The notes beneath the pieces were generated by a model that was given only the letters and a program-made list of their open reading frames with translations, was not told where the DNA came from and searched no databases. Below are positions 34,169 through 63,965 of a stretch of 64,000 bases of DNA, one piece after another; position 1 is the stretch's first letter; each line of letters begins with the position of its first letter. The position numbers and the translations under genes are program-made. The DNA lies in the NCBI GenBank assembly GCA_963693365.1, contig CAVNZM010000005.1, positions 1,116,001 through 1,180,000 on the forward strand. Direction: 5' to 3'. Source of the DNA: Amoebidium appalachense (lineage: Eukaryota; Ichthyosporea).

Positions 34169-34624
34169 TTCCCTCCCCCCCGCCCCCCCCTCCCCCCGCC
34201 CCCCCCCCCCCCACCCCACCCCCCTCCTGGCCAACCACCACCACCACCACCACCACCACCACCGTGACCACCGAACGGACCAAAAAAGCCATATCAGCGA
34301 TAATAACCATGAGAAATTTATTACCAACGGAAGAATAAAGAATTAGTAAGCCGAATGGGATTTGCAATGGAGGATATTTTGGTTTGTTTTGTTTTGACGT
34401 GAGGGCAGTGGTGGCATGAAACCGTTCTAATGTTTATAGGTCCATTCAAAGACACGCCACCCTTTTTTTTGCCACCCACCTGTTCAAGTGCGCATATGCA
34501 TGCAGACACACTAAGTTTCCTCCAACCATCCCCACCAGCTTCTTAATACCCAGCAGATGTTCTCTAATCCCCTGGGCACGTTATATTATGTTTGCTTTTT
34601 GCTCTCCGATTCCCCTCAGCCCCC

Positions 34625-34680
<56 letters not shown>

Positions 34681-35362
34681 AAAAAAAAAAACTACACAGA
34701 CCACAATCATTCTGACATCTTCCGCTTTATCGTGTCTTCTGTCCATTTTATTTCCCTGCTCCCATGATCTGTTCCGCAAGCCCCCCCCCCTCCCCCCCAC
34801 ACCTTTTCTTGTGTGTGTGTGTGTAGAAGGGAGAGGGGGGGTGGGGGGAGGCGGTCCCCGTGTGTGTGTGGAGTGGGGGGGGGGGGGGGGGGGGAGGTTA
34901 GAAGGGGGGGGAAAAGGGAAAAAATGAAAGAGAAAAAACAAGTATCTATGAATCAAGACGACCCAACCCCTTCTGCACATGGCCGGTCTGATCTTGTCTC
35001 CAAGTCTCAAAATCTCCCAAACCACACACACTCACCACACTATTTTTCAGGACCCCACCACTCTTCTTCTGAGAGAGGGCCCAGAGTGTGCAACCTTTGC
35101 CTCCTCTGCACCCACTGCTCCAGCCGCGGTGGAAAATCCGCTCATGAACCCCCCCGAGGCATCTGTTAGCACTCCCCAGACCCTTACAGGTGACAAAGGA
35201 CCCCGTGAGTTGGCCGGAAAATGGTTTCAGGGGAGGATGGAGAAACACGGAGAGATGTGGGCTGACCCAGGGACAGGTAGTGCGTACGAGGCATTTGGGG
35301 GAGGTGAAGGTGCGTGAGTGGGATGCGTATGTGTGTGTGCACGTGTGCACAGAGAGAGAGAG

Positions 35363-35413
<51 letters not shown>

Positions 35414-36676
35414 TTGTGTTTTTGTGTGTGGCTGGGAGAGGAAGGAAAGGGGGGGGGGGGGGGGGGGGGGGGGATGGGGGGAGTAGGGGTCGTGTTGAGT
35501 GTTTGGTAGTACGGGCACAGGGGGAAAAGGATGAGTGGTGCAGGGGAGTAGTGTGTTGGGTGGAGAATATACTTATATGTGATGGTTAGCAGTGAGTGGG
35601 GAATGGTAAATGGCAGTCCTATGCGTGTTTGTGAGTACCAGGAGACGGGTGGATGAAAACTGGTGACATGCAATGAAACGGAAAGGTGGGAAACGTGGAA
35701 AATGAGAGATGTAAGATAGCCCAGTGGAAAGGCACAAGCTGACAAAGACAGCCCCCCCCCCCCCCCCCCCCCCCCCCCCTTCCCCTCTACCTACGGAAAA
35801 AAAAGAACTCTTTGAGAACGAAAAGGAAATAGAGGACCAAAGAGGAGAAAAAAATATGACCATGCATGCAGGCAACCCAGGGGGCATGGCTGGGAGAGGC
35901 ACGGAGGCCATTGCCCAATCAGAGAAGCTGCTGACTGCCGACGAGCCGATGGGATGGTACGGTGGAGAGCAAGGCAAAACGGCCACGGAGCAGGGCAAGG
36001 GGCACGGCCAGGCAAAGTCCAAAGGAGTAGTGGTAATGGTCCCCTCCCCCCTCCTCCCCCTCCTCCCCCCCTTCTCCCCTACTCCCAATATGAAAGCCTC
36101 CCCCCCCCTCACCCCCCAAATAAATAAATAACTTGAAATCTATAACTTGAAATAAATGAATTTCGGAATAGAATTCACGAACACATTCTGATATTTGCCA
36201 GCTTGAAACTCCCGTTGGCCACCTCCTAATCCTGCCTCCTCCCCCTCCCCCCCCCCCCCCCCCCACCTCCCCCCCCCCCCACCCCACGTCCTTAACTCCC
36301 TTCCCCCCCCCCCCCCCCCCCCTTTCCCTCTTCAGGTATCTCAGGGCTTTTGCCGTCCTCGCCCCACCCCTTCCCCCCCCCCCCCCCCCCCCCCCTCCCC
36401 CTCCCCCCTTCTCCTCCTCCCTGATCTTCCACCCTCCCCCCCCCCCTCCCCCGGTACATTGGGGCACACACACGCACGCAGGAGGTTCTGCGCTATCTTG
36501 AGAGGGGCGGTGAGCTTGTGGACAGAATGCAAGTCATGCTGCAAGATAAGGTTAACCACCTCTCCCCCCCCCCCCCCCCCCAAAAAAAAAAAAAAAAAAG
36601 GCGTCCCACCCACACCTACGAACACATGCAAAGGTCAGTAAGACATGTCTTGTGCTGCAAGACAGGTTGGCCCATT

Positions 36677-36714
<38 letters not shown>

Positions 36715-37146
36715 ACCCCTTCCAACACACACACACATTCCCATTACTCTAAAACACCCTCCCCAAGTCATCAGCCCAATCGGCAGTTCACTATCCGCTT
36801 GGGTTGTTATCTGTGATCATCTATGTACCACTCATTTATCCTACTAGCAACACTACTGGCCTAACCTAGACCAATCAAATCGTGGCTAATCGAATTCCAT
36901 TTCTCCGATTGACCAATCAGATTGCCATGGAGAGGCGCAACCGCCTCGAGCTCTTGCAGTGGGCTGAGAAGTGGGAGGGCCTGTGGGGCAAACCGACATC
37001 GGGTGACGAAAATTTTGCCCCCCTCCACCGTACTGCAATGCTATTGGCCAACGAGGCACGTCGGGTGGCTTGGCTGACTCACAAGGGGGAGGACCACGTG
37101 GTGCAGGTGTGTGTGTGTGTGTGTGTGTATGTGTGTGTGTGTGTGC

Positions 37147-37192
<46 letters not shown>

Positions 37193-37255
37193 GTGTGCGC
37201 GGATGTGTGTGGATGTGTGCGTGCGCGCGTGTGTGTGTTGTGTGTGTTGTGTGTG

Positions 37256-37303
<48 letters not shown>

Positions 37304-37516
37304 CGTGCGAGCGCTTTTGTGTGTGTGTGTGCACGAGCAGGTGCACTTGGGTGCAGTTCGACCTGTTTGATCCCATGTTTACTTGCAACGTCCTCCTCTT
37401 CTCTCTCTTTCACAGGCACACATTAAAACACACAACTCTAGAGTTTTATACACACCCAAATTGCGCTTGATGCATTAAGGAAATGCCGCTGGGAGGTGTA
37501 CATAATGTGTCTTTTT

Positions 37517-37551
<35 letters not shown>

Positions 37552-38124
37552 GGAACTAATGCGACAAAAAGATTATAGAGAAGTTGACAGTGGACCAGCA
37601 GATACGGCCTCACACACCACCTTCCATATATGGCTATTCAGGGGATCCAGGGATTGGATGATTGGCGCAAGGCCCACTTTGTGCGTGCAAGTGGGGGCAC
37701 GGAGGCCGGCTTCTGTCTCCTTCGAAACCCAATCTTCGTCCAGGCCATCTCGGTATGTCGTCCCCCCTCCCCCTCCCCATCCCCCGCCCCCCCTCTCCCC
37801 CCTCCCTCCCCTCTCCCTCCCCCCCCCCCCCCCCCCCCCCAACCACCACCACCAACATTACAAAAAAGGTCAGGCCACATATATTCGTACCCACGGCCCT
37901 TTCCAAATCCGGTCCCTTTCCCCATATGGTCCATCAATCCACCCAACAGCCCCCCCTCCCCCCCCCCCCCCTCCGGGTTATCCCCTCTCAGCAGACCAGC
38001 AAACTGGGTTGGTTTTGTGCTGCTGATAGCAACGAAATAGAGGAACTCCATTCTGTTCCCACATCTTTGTCTTGTGTCAGTCGCTCTCTCTTCCACGATC
38101 CCCCTCTGTCCCATGCTCTTCATG

Positions 38125-38156
<32 letters not shown>

Positions 38157-38286
38157 CTTCTTCTTCTTCTTCATTACGCCCAATCCTCAACTTGTGCCCC
38201 CCCATTGACTTACCCAACACTAACTCAACTCTCAATAGGGGTGTCCTGAGCTGGACCAAGGCACCATCCAGGCAAGTCCATCACCG

Positions 38287-38320
<34 letters not shown>

Positions 38321-40156
38321 CTCTCTCCTCCCCTCCCCCCGCCCACGCCCGCCCGCCCGCCCGCCCGCGCACCTCCCTCTGGTCCCATCCCCTCCCCCCT
38401 CCTTCAGCTCTCTCTTTGCCTCTCCCTTGCCCCTTTCTTGGCGGGTTTTGTTCGGTCTACAATTCACACCGTCCATGTCTCATTACATAATATGCTTACA
38501 GGGTCATGTCATCTCATCTGTGAAGTATCCCCTTCATCACTGGCGTGTCCCCCCCCCTCCCCCCCCTCCCTTTACCCCCCCCCCCCCCCCCCCTCCCCTC
38601 TCTCCCCGGGAGTTACCCCCCCGGTTGCCGTTTTCTACGGGATTCTCCAATTTCAATAGCAATGAAACACTCACCCCTCCCCACCAAGGCACTCTACGTC
38701 CCCCGTCTCCTCCCCCCCCCCCCCCCTCCCCCCCCCCCCCCCTCCCCCCCCCCCCCCCCCCACACACACACACCCACTCCACAAAACCACTTATAGACAC
38801 ACACGCAGACCCCTTCTCCTATCATGGCTGTCAATCCTTTGACGCACCTTCCTTTATTTCTTTGGCTTTGGGTCTCCCATTCCTCCTCACCCTCTAACCC
38901 CACCTTCCCCTCCGTTCTACATACTCCTCCCTGTATATTCTTGCAACATCTCCCTCTCCCGACCTATCCTTTTCTAACCATCCCTCCCCCCGCCTCCCCC
39001 CACCCCACCCCCTCTCCCTTCTTCAGAGTTTCCACCATGCAGCCCTTGATGTTGCAACCAGCCAACACTCTACCCTGCAGCTGTGCCTTGCCTCCTACAT
39101 CGACTGTCTGTTTCTGGGCGCCCCAAACAACACAAAGGAGTAATGTGCCCTCCCCCCCTCCCCCCCCCCCCCCCCTCCCCCCCCCCCCCCCCCCCCCCCC
39201 CCCCCGTATTTTCTTTTTTTCCCCTTCCAAACCCAAGTTCTCGGCCAATCACAGCACATGTGGGTGTTATAGATTACCTTCCGCCCTCACTCCTTCCCCC
39301 CCCTCCCCCTCCCCCCTAGTCTACGCAGAGTCTCTTCGACCTGTGCCCCCTACCCTCTGCTAAAAGCTCAAATTGTATATGAATGTGGTGTACCCCCCCC
39401 CCCCCCCCCCCCCCCCCCCCTTCACTTACCCCTTGGGAGCATTCAGTTCATTTGTCTTTACGTCCGTCACTCTCCGTGTGCAATCGGTCATCACATTGGA
39501 AGAAAGAAACTGGGGGGGGGGGGGGGAGGAGGGGGAGGGCGGGGATGGATGGGGTGAAGGGGGAGGGAAGTGAAGAGCCGTGTTGGGGAGGAAGATAGAC
39601 GGAGGTGGGAACAAGGTGATAGTGCCGGGCTCGCGTGCGGGGGGGGGGGGGGGGGGGGGGGATTTCTCTCCCTTCCAGGTGGGAGTTACCAGAGGATCTA
39701 AGAGCCACAAGCTGACGTGACAAGTCACCAATAGGCTGCAAGAGAGCTACAAGATGGCCCGTGAGCAGGTGGACCGTCTGGGCACCCCCCCACCCTCGTC
39801 CGTGATTGGTTCCCTGCTGGCCAATGAACCTGTGGCCGAGCCCAAGCCCGCAGGCCGTCCCCCTAGCCCCCTCACCCTAGAGGATCTGGGTCTTTCTAGA
39901 AGCCCTGTCAACGTGGGGGTGTCTGGAGAGGAGAGTGACGTCGACGAACGTACCAACCCCCCCCCCCCCCCCCCCCCCCCTCCCTCCCCGGCTCCTTTCA
40001 GGTATTGATATCTCACGATTCCCTTCACCATCAATTATTTCTTGCTCTCCCTGCCCTGCCCCTCTCCTTTCCCCTCCCCGCCTACCCCCCCCCCCCCCCC
40101 CCCCCCCCCTTGTCCGCGCTTACCCCCAACCATCACAAACGTTTCTCCGTACCTAC

Positions 40157-40193
<37 letters not shown>

Positions 40194-41230
40194 ACGCTCC
40201 TCCCCTCCGCCCGAGCGTCTACCTCTACCTTTCCCTCCCGTACCTTACCTGCTCAATGCCCCTTCACGTCTTTCCTGGTCTCTCTTTCTCACCAGGTGTC
40301 CCCCTTTGATATACATGGTACTTTGTTTGTACTCATTAAAACGATATAATTAATTGATAACAAGCGAACGAAGAAAGACGAAGAATGAAACTGGGAAATA
40401 ATTGGGGACTAGATGCATATGAAGGGACATGAAGGTCCCTTTGCTACGGGGCCATCCTGTATCGTGCAGAAGTTCATTGAATAGGGGTTTATTTCGCTTA
40501 GGCACGCAAGGTCTATAGCTTATCTTGCAACCACTTTCTTCTGCCCCCTCCCTTCTCCCCCTCCCCCCCCCCCCCTCTCCCCCTCCGCTCCCCTCCTACC
40601 CACCACCACAACCAATCCCCCCCCCCCCCCCCCCCCCCCGCTCCCCTTCGCCCTTCTTTCGCTCCCTTCCCCCACACTAGCAGGCTCCTCATCCCTCGAT
40701 GTTGAGATGGGGTCCAACGCAGCGAACATCAGTGAAATTTCAACCCCCAAGCCCATTGAGCCCCATGCCCCTGTCGACTTGCCTCCTGGAGAATTGACTG
40801 CCGATTTGTGGGTGGGGGGTGTGTCGGGGACGGGGGGGCTCATGGGTCCAGAGGCACAGACCTGCCTGGGGGTTCCGGGGGGTATGGGGGGATCGGTATT
40901 CGTGTTCAGGAGCCTGGTGAGCCTACGGAGACAGAGATGAAACAGTGGGAGGGATTTGAGGGGGGGTCCATCGCCGTGGGCAGTCTAGGGGGGTCTGAGG
41001 AGATTATGAAGCATTTCCGTAAGGCTGGTGAGCCTACAGAGCCGGAGATCAAGAAGTGGGAGGGGTTCAAGGGGGCACCTGTTGCGCGGAATTTCACTGG
41101 AACAGGGGGATTTTAGGAGATTGCAAAGAAACTGCACGAGCCTGCGGATCACATAGAGGCGGAGATTAAGAAGTGGGAGGGGGTGGGGGGTGCTAAGGGT
41201 GAGGGTGGTGTTTAGGGGGATTAGGTATGA
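34103..41230 (+). CDS. Unknown protein with C-terminal W-E-G tandem repeat
   Basis: I do not recognise a family. Eleven phase-consistent exons: 34103-34123, 35051-35276, 35872-36032, 36482-36550, 36921-37106, 37591-37752, 38239-38271, 39027-39139, 39735-39949, 40681-40811, 40910-41230. The middle is helical and well ordered (EVLRYLERGGELVDRMQVML; RRNRLELLQWAEKWEGLWG; ASYIDCLFLGAPNNTKELQE), followed by a proline/acidic linker and a C-terminal repeat ending E-x-E-(I/M)-K-(K/Q)-W-E-G, seen three times. No signal peptide, zinc finger or catalytic motif is evident. The last repeat lies beyond an in-frame TAG (41114-41116); read through, the frame ends at TGA 41228, giving 545 residues; stopping there gives 507. 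The 21-base first exon and the 33-base exon followed by a GC donor rest on phase alone. Confidence 0.68.
34130..34265 (+). repeat. C-run block and (CCA)n
   Basis: Nearly continuous C from 34132 to 34215, then about nine ACC units, in the first intron of the gene at 34103. Minus-strand tryptophan/valine and glycine frames are artefacts. Confidence 0.9.
34621..34690 (+). repeat. C-run followed by A-run
   Basis: About 25 C then about 32 A, GG, A10; the clearest CnAn composite in the window, in the sense orientation of its host gene. Confidence 0.93.
35361..35412 (+). repeat. (GTGC)n microsatellite
   Basis: About twelve GTGC units in the intron after exon 35051-35276. Confidence 0.92.
36230..36450 (+). 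repeat. C-run cluster
   Basis: Several C-runs of 15-30 separated by short unique pieces, ahead of exon 36482-36550. Other C-runs of similar length in this gene's introns lie near 35752, 36690, 37820, 38130, 38288, 38580, 38710, 39160, 39393, 39957, 40086, 40158 and 40619. Confidence 0.88.
37107..37303 (+). repeat. (GT)n array beginning at a splice donor
   Basis: The GT array starts with the donor GT at 37107 itself and runs about 195 bases with GTGC, GGAT and GTT interruptions. Confidence 0.93.
41114..41116 (+). other. In-frame TAG between repeat units
   Basis: The third unit (EIAKKLHEP...EIKKWEGVGG) continues in the same frame directly after this TAG, aligning without gaps to the second unit (EIMKHFRKA...EIKKWEGFKG). 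Two more in-frame TAGs (41213, 41222) precede the first TGA at 41228. Confidence 0.85.
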
Positions 41231-41239
41231 CCAAACGGA

Positions 41240-42310
41240 TTTTAACGAACACGTGCATGTGCAAGTCTTTACAACCCCCTAGATGAGCCATAGGAAACTG
41301 GGGAAGAGGGCGGGGATGGGGAGGGGGGAAGGGTTGGGGGGGTGGGGGAGGGGGGGATTGTACGGAATTTACCGTAGAAAGGGCAATTGGCCAAAAGGTA
41401 CACATGCCCTTTTTGTTGGTGGTTTTTGACTTCTGTTTTCTTTACAAGAATCACCCATCGTTTTTTTTGCCCATTGAGTATTGATACTCGTGAATATGTT
41501 GATGTTTGTGTATATTGACGCATGCCGTCTATGGAAATTCCCCAAATAAAATACTGCCTGCGATCGACACATGTACGCAAGGACAAACTTCAAAGCAAAT
41601 ACCATGTGCGGCGTTCTTGGAAGGAACACAAACGTGGAAACAATTTCACACAAGCACACGGACATACGCCAGCTACATACAGACGTAAAAAAAAAGGATG
41701 TGTGCTCTCTTCCCCGACCATACTACACATGAGCATGGTTCAATTGTTTTGCCCTCAACCATTTTTGCTAACCTAGGAAACACACACTACATAGTACTTC
41801 GCAACCCCGTTTTTGCTCTGCAGATTGCCCATATAAATCTCACTCGTGGTTTATTTGCTATCACAACAAACACCGAAAAAACCTGAATCGATTTTCATTC
41901 TCCCCACCCCCCCCCTCCCCCCCCCCCCCCCCCTCACCCCCCCCACCCCTCCTCCCCCCCTTCCCCCGGCTCTTCCCCCAATCCGCCAACAATGTGGGGA
42001 TATACGAATATCAATACATGGGGAGCATTAGGGGATGAAATATCACATGAATAAGATAGAAGTAACATGCATACAGCCTAATAAGAGTAAGATGGGAATA
42101 ATAACGATCTGTGTTGTGTTGTCCCTACCCCACTCGGAAGCTTCCCGCCATTACCTGTAGCACCCGTACTCCATGTTCTTGGTGCCCTCCCCCCCCCCCC
42201 CCCTCCCCCCCCCCCCTTTCCCCCCCACAGATACACACACACCCAAAGATTAAGGTTGTCAGCCCCCAATGCCCACCCCCGACACACGGGCAGGTTATAC
42301 GTGGATGGGC

Positions 42311-42372
<62 letters not shown>

Positions 42373-42794
42373 CCACCAACACCATGCCGGGTATTTTCGC
42401 TTCAGCCCTCAGTGTTTTCATGTGACACACTTCCAGAGCGTGCTTAGCATAATGCATTCATAAAGCTTTAAAAAAAAAAAAAAGAAAATCTCTCCACACG
42501 ACAAAGGCGAATAATACATCTGGAAAATTATTGATAGAATCGTATTCATACAGGCGTGTTTCTATAAGTTGTTTCCTCCAGCATACTACCCATCATCTCT
42601 GCACCAACATTCTGAAACTACAAACAAGTATCTACAAAATATACATCCCCCCCCCCCCAAAAAAAAAACAACAAAAAAAAACAAAGAAAAACAAAAAAAA
42701 AAACAAAAAAAAATACAAAAAAAAAAACCTCCCTGCACCCTCAACCCTATAGCCAACCAGGCTCTAAACACTAAAGCCGACCCGAACCCCCCCC

Positions 42795-42825
<31 letters not shown>

Positions 42826-43400
42826 AAACACACACACAAAGTGTACAAGCACAACACAACCCCCATCCCCCCACCCCAGCGCCCACCCCACCCCCCTTCC
42901 CCTACCCCTAGTCAACCAAAAGAGGGACGAGACAGAGGGAGAGAAAAGAAAGCCAGGGAATAAAAGCATCTATCTAACATCATGCATACGAAAGATTAAA
43001 GGATGCTGAAAACTTACTTTGACACTTTACATACACATTCAGTCTACACTTGTCAAATATCAGAAATATGCCGCTTCATACATACCTCAACTTTGATCTA
43101 AAAAAAGGTTGACAAAAACAAAAAAGGGTAAGTGACGAAAAATCGGCAAGATTGATACTATCAATAAAGATCATCTTTCGGAGATACCGGAGGGATGAGA
43201 AACGGAAAGAGCAGAAGGAGAAGCAACAGGTGCAAAAGTGGTGGGTGGGAAGGTGGGTAGGGGGCGGGCGGGGGAGGGGGGGGGGAGGGGGGGGGCAGGA
43301 GGGGTAGGGGAGGGAGAGAGTACCACAAGGGGTTACGTGTCACAGTCACGCCATTCCTGAAAAACCAGTTCGTAAAAAAAAAACGAAGGGATAGATTCTA
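41240..43400. other. Tail-to-tail spacer between gene at 34103 and ERD2
   Basis: Contains C-rich tracts near 41905 and 42190, about 25 GT units at 42317-42367, a C-run/A-rich composite at 42649-42728, and a CA stretch near 42810. No exon with a protein-like frame was found. Confidence 0.6.
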
Positions 43401-43407
43401 TGACACC

Positions 43408-44241
43408 TCACGTTCTCTCCGGACCATGTATCTCCACTGGTGGTGTGTCCATTCTGTCCATCAACGTTTCATCATCACTGTCATCGGACAGCAAATTCGT
43501 GTCATGTTCTTCTTGCGCCCTCACCTGTGAATAGGCCACTCTTGCTCTTTCCAAGTCTCCCTGCCTATCCGGCTCTGCGTACCTCACAAGGATTATCTCC
43601 CCGTCCTCATACACAACATCCGTCTTGTGGTGCCGCTTGTAGATTGTGATCCCCACAGCACTGAAGAAAAGAATCACTTGGGTGACCCCCGAAACGACGG
43701 AAATCCAGTCGAAATGAGACTCAACATAGTGTCTGTAGGCCCAGTTCACGCAGTAGAGAAGCCTGTATATCCCCATGAACAGTGCGAAAGCAACCACAAA
43801 ATCATCCCCGCCGTCCAGCTTTCGAATGAGTAGAACCTGTGGTAACATGGCAATGGCTTCAAGGAACTGCGACATGGCCCAGAATACTTCGAACATCGTG
43901 AATTCATAATTGAACACAAGTCCCATGACAAGGCACGTAGGAATGAGCCAATACCATCTACTGGACTCCACACTAGTAACGGTGCTCTTGAGGGGGAACC
44001 TGATGACGTATATGTTGGCCAAAGTAAGGGAGATGAAGAGTATTTTGTAGATGGTGTTGTATACGTTGTAGAGGCTCGATAGAAGGTCCGTATACCGCGT
44101 AACGTAAACCACAAGGTATAGCTCCTGTGTGCGAAGGGAGACAGTTCGTGCGTTTTTCCTGTATAACAACCCGGCAAGGAGCAAAACCATGGCGAGTATA
44201 TGAAGCCCATCCCCCAATACTCGGAACACGTTTAGAGCCAT
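43408..44241 (-). CDS. ERD2: KDEL/HDEL receptor ERD2 with long acidic C-terminal tail
   Basis: Seven-helix Golgi receptor that returns escaped ER-resident proteins to the ER. Intact single exon, 277 residues, ATG 44241 to TGA 43408. Residues 1-206 align over the full length with human KDEL receptors: the N-terminal MALNVFRVLGDGLHILA, VTRYTDLL, FLEAIAMLPQ and VNWAYRHY blocks are clear, and the ligand-pocket arginines correspond to R7, R49 and R170. The position matching human D193, reported as needed for retrograde transport, is serine (S194). Residues 207-277 form an extra hydrophilic tail with a YSQV tyrosine motif and an acidic LSDDSDDETLMD cluster; normal receptors end within a few residues of the lysine-rich stretch. 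It is the only firmly defined gene here without coding introns. Confidence 0.97.
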   Translation of the reverse strand: MALNVFRVLGDGLHILAMVLLLAGLLYRKNARTVSLRTQELYLVVYVTRYTDLLSSLYNVYNTIYKILFISLTLANIYVIRFPLKSTVTSVESSRWYWLIPTCLVMGLVFNYEFTMFEVFWAMSQFLEAIAMLPQVLLIRKLDGGDDFVVAFALFMGIYRLLYCVNWAYRHYVESHFDWISVVSGVTQVILFFSAVGITIYKRHHKTDVVYEDGEIILVRYAEPDRQGDLERARVAYSQVRAQEEHDTNLLSDDSDDETLMDRMDTPPVEIHGPERT

Positions 44242-45800
44242 GTTCGCGAATGTAAGAAACTGGCAAGATCGTCTATGACCAACAAAAAAGAACCTGTATT
44301 AGAGGTGTACAGTAGCATCAAAAGCTCAAAGGGTATAGAACTGCCGCGGATGATGTAGCTTCTAGTGATCAAGCAGCAATCAGTATATTCCATATATGCA
44401 TGGGGTTTGGTGTGTCTGGAAGTGAAAGACCTGGCGAGTTGGGGTGTCAGGAGATCCTGGGACTGTGAAAGGCACAGCAACGTTTAAATGAAACAAACAA
44501 AACCCAACCAGAGGGGTTGAGCAACCATTATAATATTACAGAAATGATTACTAAGAATCGTAGATGATCCCTGTGTACGTGATGGAGAAACCCTTTCTTT
44601 GTGCGTTCACGCCGTGAACTTTTGCGTTCGACAATCAGTTTCAAAAAAACAAAAACTTCTTGAAAAGGCTTACCGCACGGCATGATGACGTCTCCACAAA
44701 GGCTGCAATCCAATGTGATATGGTTACAGCGGCTAAAGCACGCAGATGTTGATTGGTGCTCTGTTTTTGACTGTTGGTGCGGTCACTTGGGGCAGCGGTA
44801 TATAATTTTGTTGATTGGCTTTAGGTCATGCCTTTGTAGGAGCGAGAGCAGGCCGGAATGAATACCAGGGCTCTCGACTATTCCTTGTCAGTGAATCGTT
44901 CCACCTAAAAATACTTACTACAATCGCTATGGCTACCGATTCATGTCAGATCGATGTAGATTTTGCCCGATTAGACTCGATCAACACTAAATGACGTCAT
45001 TTTTTCCAATTTTTGTTTATGCTTTTGGCGGGATAACACCATGTAGGCTGTCCTGGTGCACAGAAAAATTAATGCCCGTGCAAATCCATGCGCTGTGTGG
45101 TAGCACACCCTACCTCCTTTTTTTTACGGAAAGCAAGAGCAAACTTGACTTTGTAGGTTTGTTGCGTGCACTTAGTTTTGGCCATAAATCAGCCAGAAGT
45201 GATTTTAAGTGTAGAACAGGAAGGAGTGTGTTAGAAGGTGACACGGGGGTCTGGGAGGCTCTGAGGCTCTTGGTGCGTGTCTTCATAGAGTACTTGAGCC
45301 GTGCGGGAACACAGGTATGGGTTGTCACAGTGCTTTTCGTCCCTAGAGTAGCAAGGGAGCCTGCATAACATCCTTCTATCTATTCAATACACGAGTAATG
45401 GCCTTATGAAGCAAAGTACTGTGCCCACGCGAGACCTTTTCAACTTGCATTTTATTTCACTTATGCGATTGTGGTCTGTCACTGCTGAAGTCACAAGGCC
45501 CTGTCACCACAAGGTGGCCTCGGTTCAATAAAGTTTCAGTAGCAGGGTAAATTGCCGTTCAGTCGTTCATGTTTTCCACTGGCGTCTCCCTCCTCCCCGC
45601 TCTCTGTCCCTTCCCAAGCCTATGGGAGAGCACATTCTTGGCTTTACATGCTCCTACCATTAGGAACCCAACACTTTTATCCTAGTCTTTCGGGTTGTAT
45701 TCTAGGGCCAGATAGCCGACATGTTCTGCAACACTCTTTAGGATAAGAAATTTTTGGAAAGACATCTGATCTAGTTGATGGGGGTTTTGCAGCTGCCAAT
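44242..45800. other. Head-to-head spacer between ERD2 and FHA gene
   Basis: About 1.56 kb of unique sequence that must hold both promoters. GGTATATAATTT at 44797-44808 is a possible TATA element. Two TGATTGG words lie at 44750 and 44812. One ATG-started 125-codon frame lies inside (separate entry). Confidence 0.5.
44991..45368 (+). CDS. Doubtful 125-codon open frame
   Basis: ATG to TAA in unique, non-repetitive sequence upstream of the FHA gene. The stretch TGVWEALRLLVRVFIEYLSR followed by a good GTATGG donor look-alike reads like protein, but nothing is recognisable and no partner exon was found. It may be a chance frame, a 5' leader or an unrecognised small gene. Confidence 0.2.
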   Translation: MTSFFPIFVYAFGGITPCRLSWCTEKLMPVQIHALCGSTPYLLFFTESKSKLDFVGLLRALSFGHKSARSDFKCRTGRSVLEGDTGVWEALRLLVRVFIEYLSRAGTQVWVVTVLFVPRVAREPA

Positions 45801-63890
<18,090 letters not shown>

Positions 63891-63899
63891 GTATAACCC

Positions 63900-63965
63900 C
63901 CCCTCCCCCCCCCCCTCCCCCCCTCCCCCCCCCCCCCCCCCCCCCTTCCCCCGCCGCGTGCGCGC

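Noticed and set aside
39679-39715. Alternative end of the 34103 gene at TGA 39713 (reading WELPEDLRATS)
   Set aside because: Phase permits it, but the acceptor AATAG/39735 keeps a much longer frame that joins correctly to two further exons. Alternative splicing at this point is possible.
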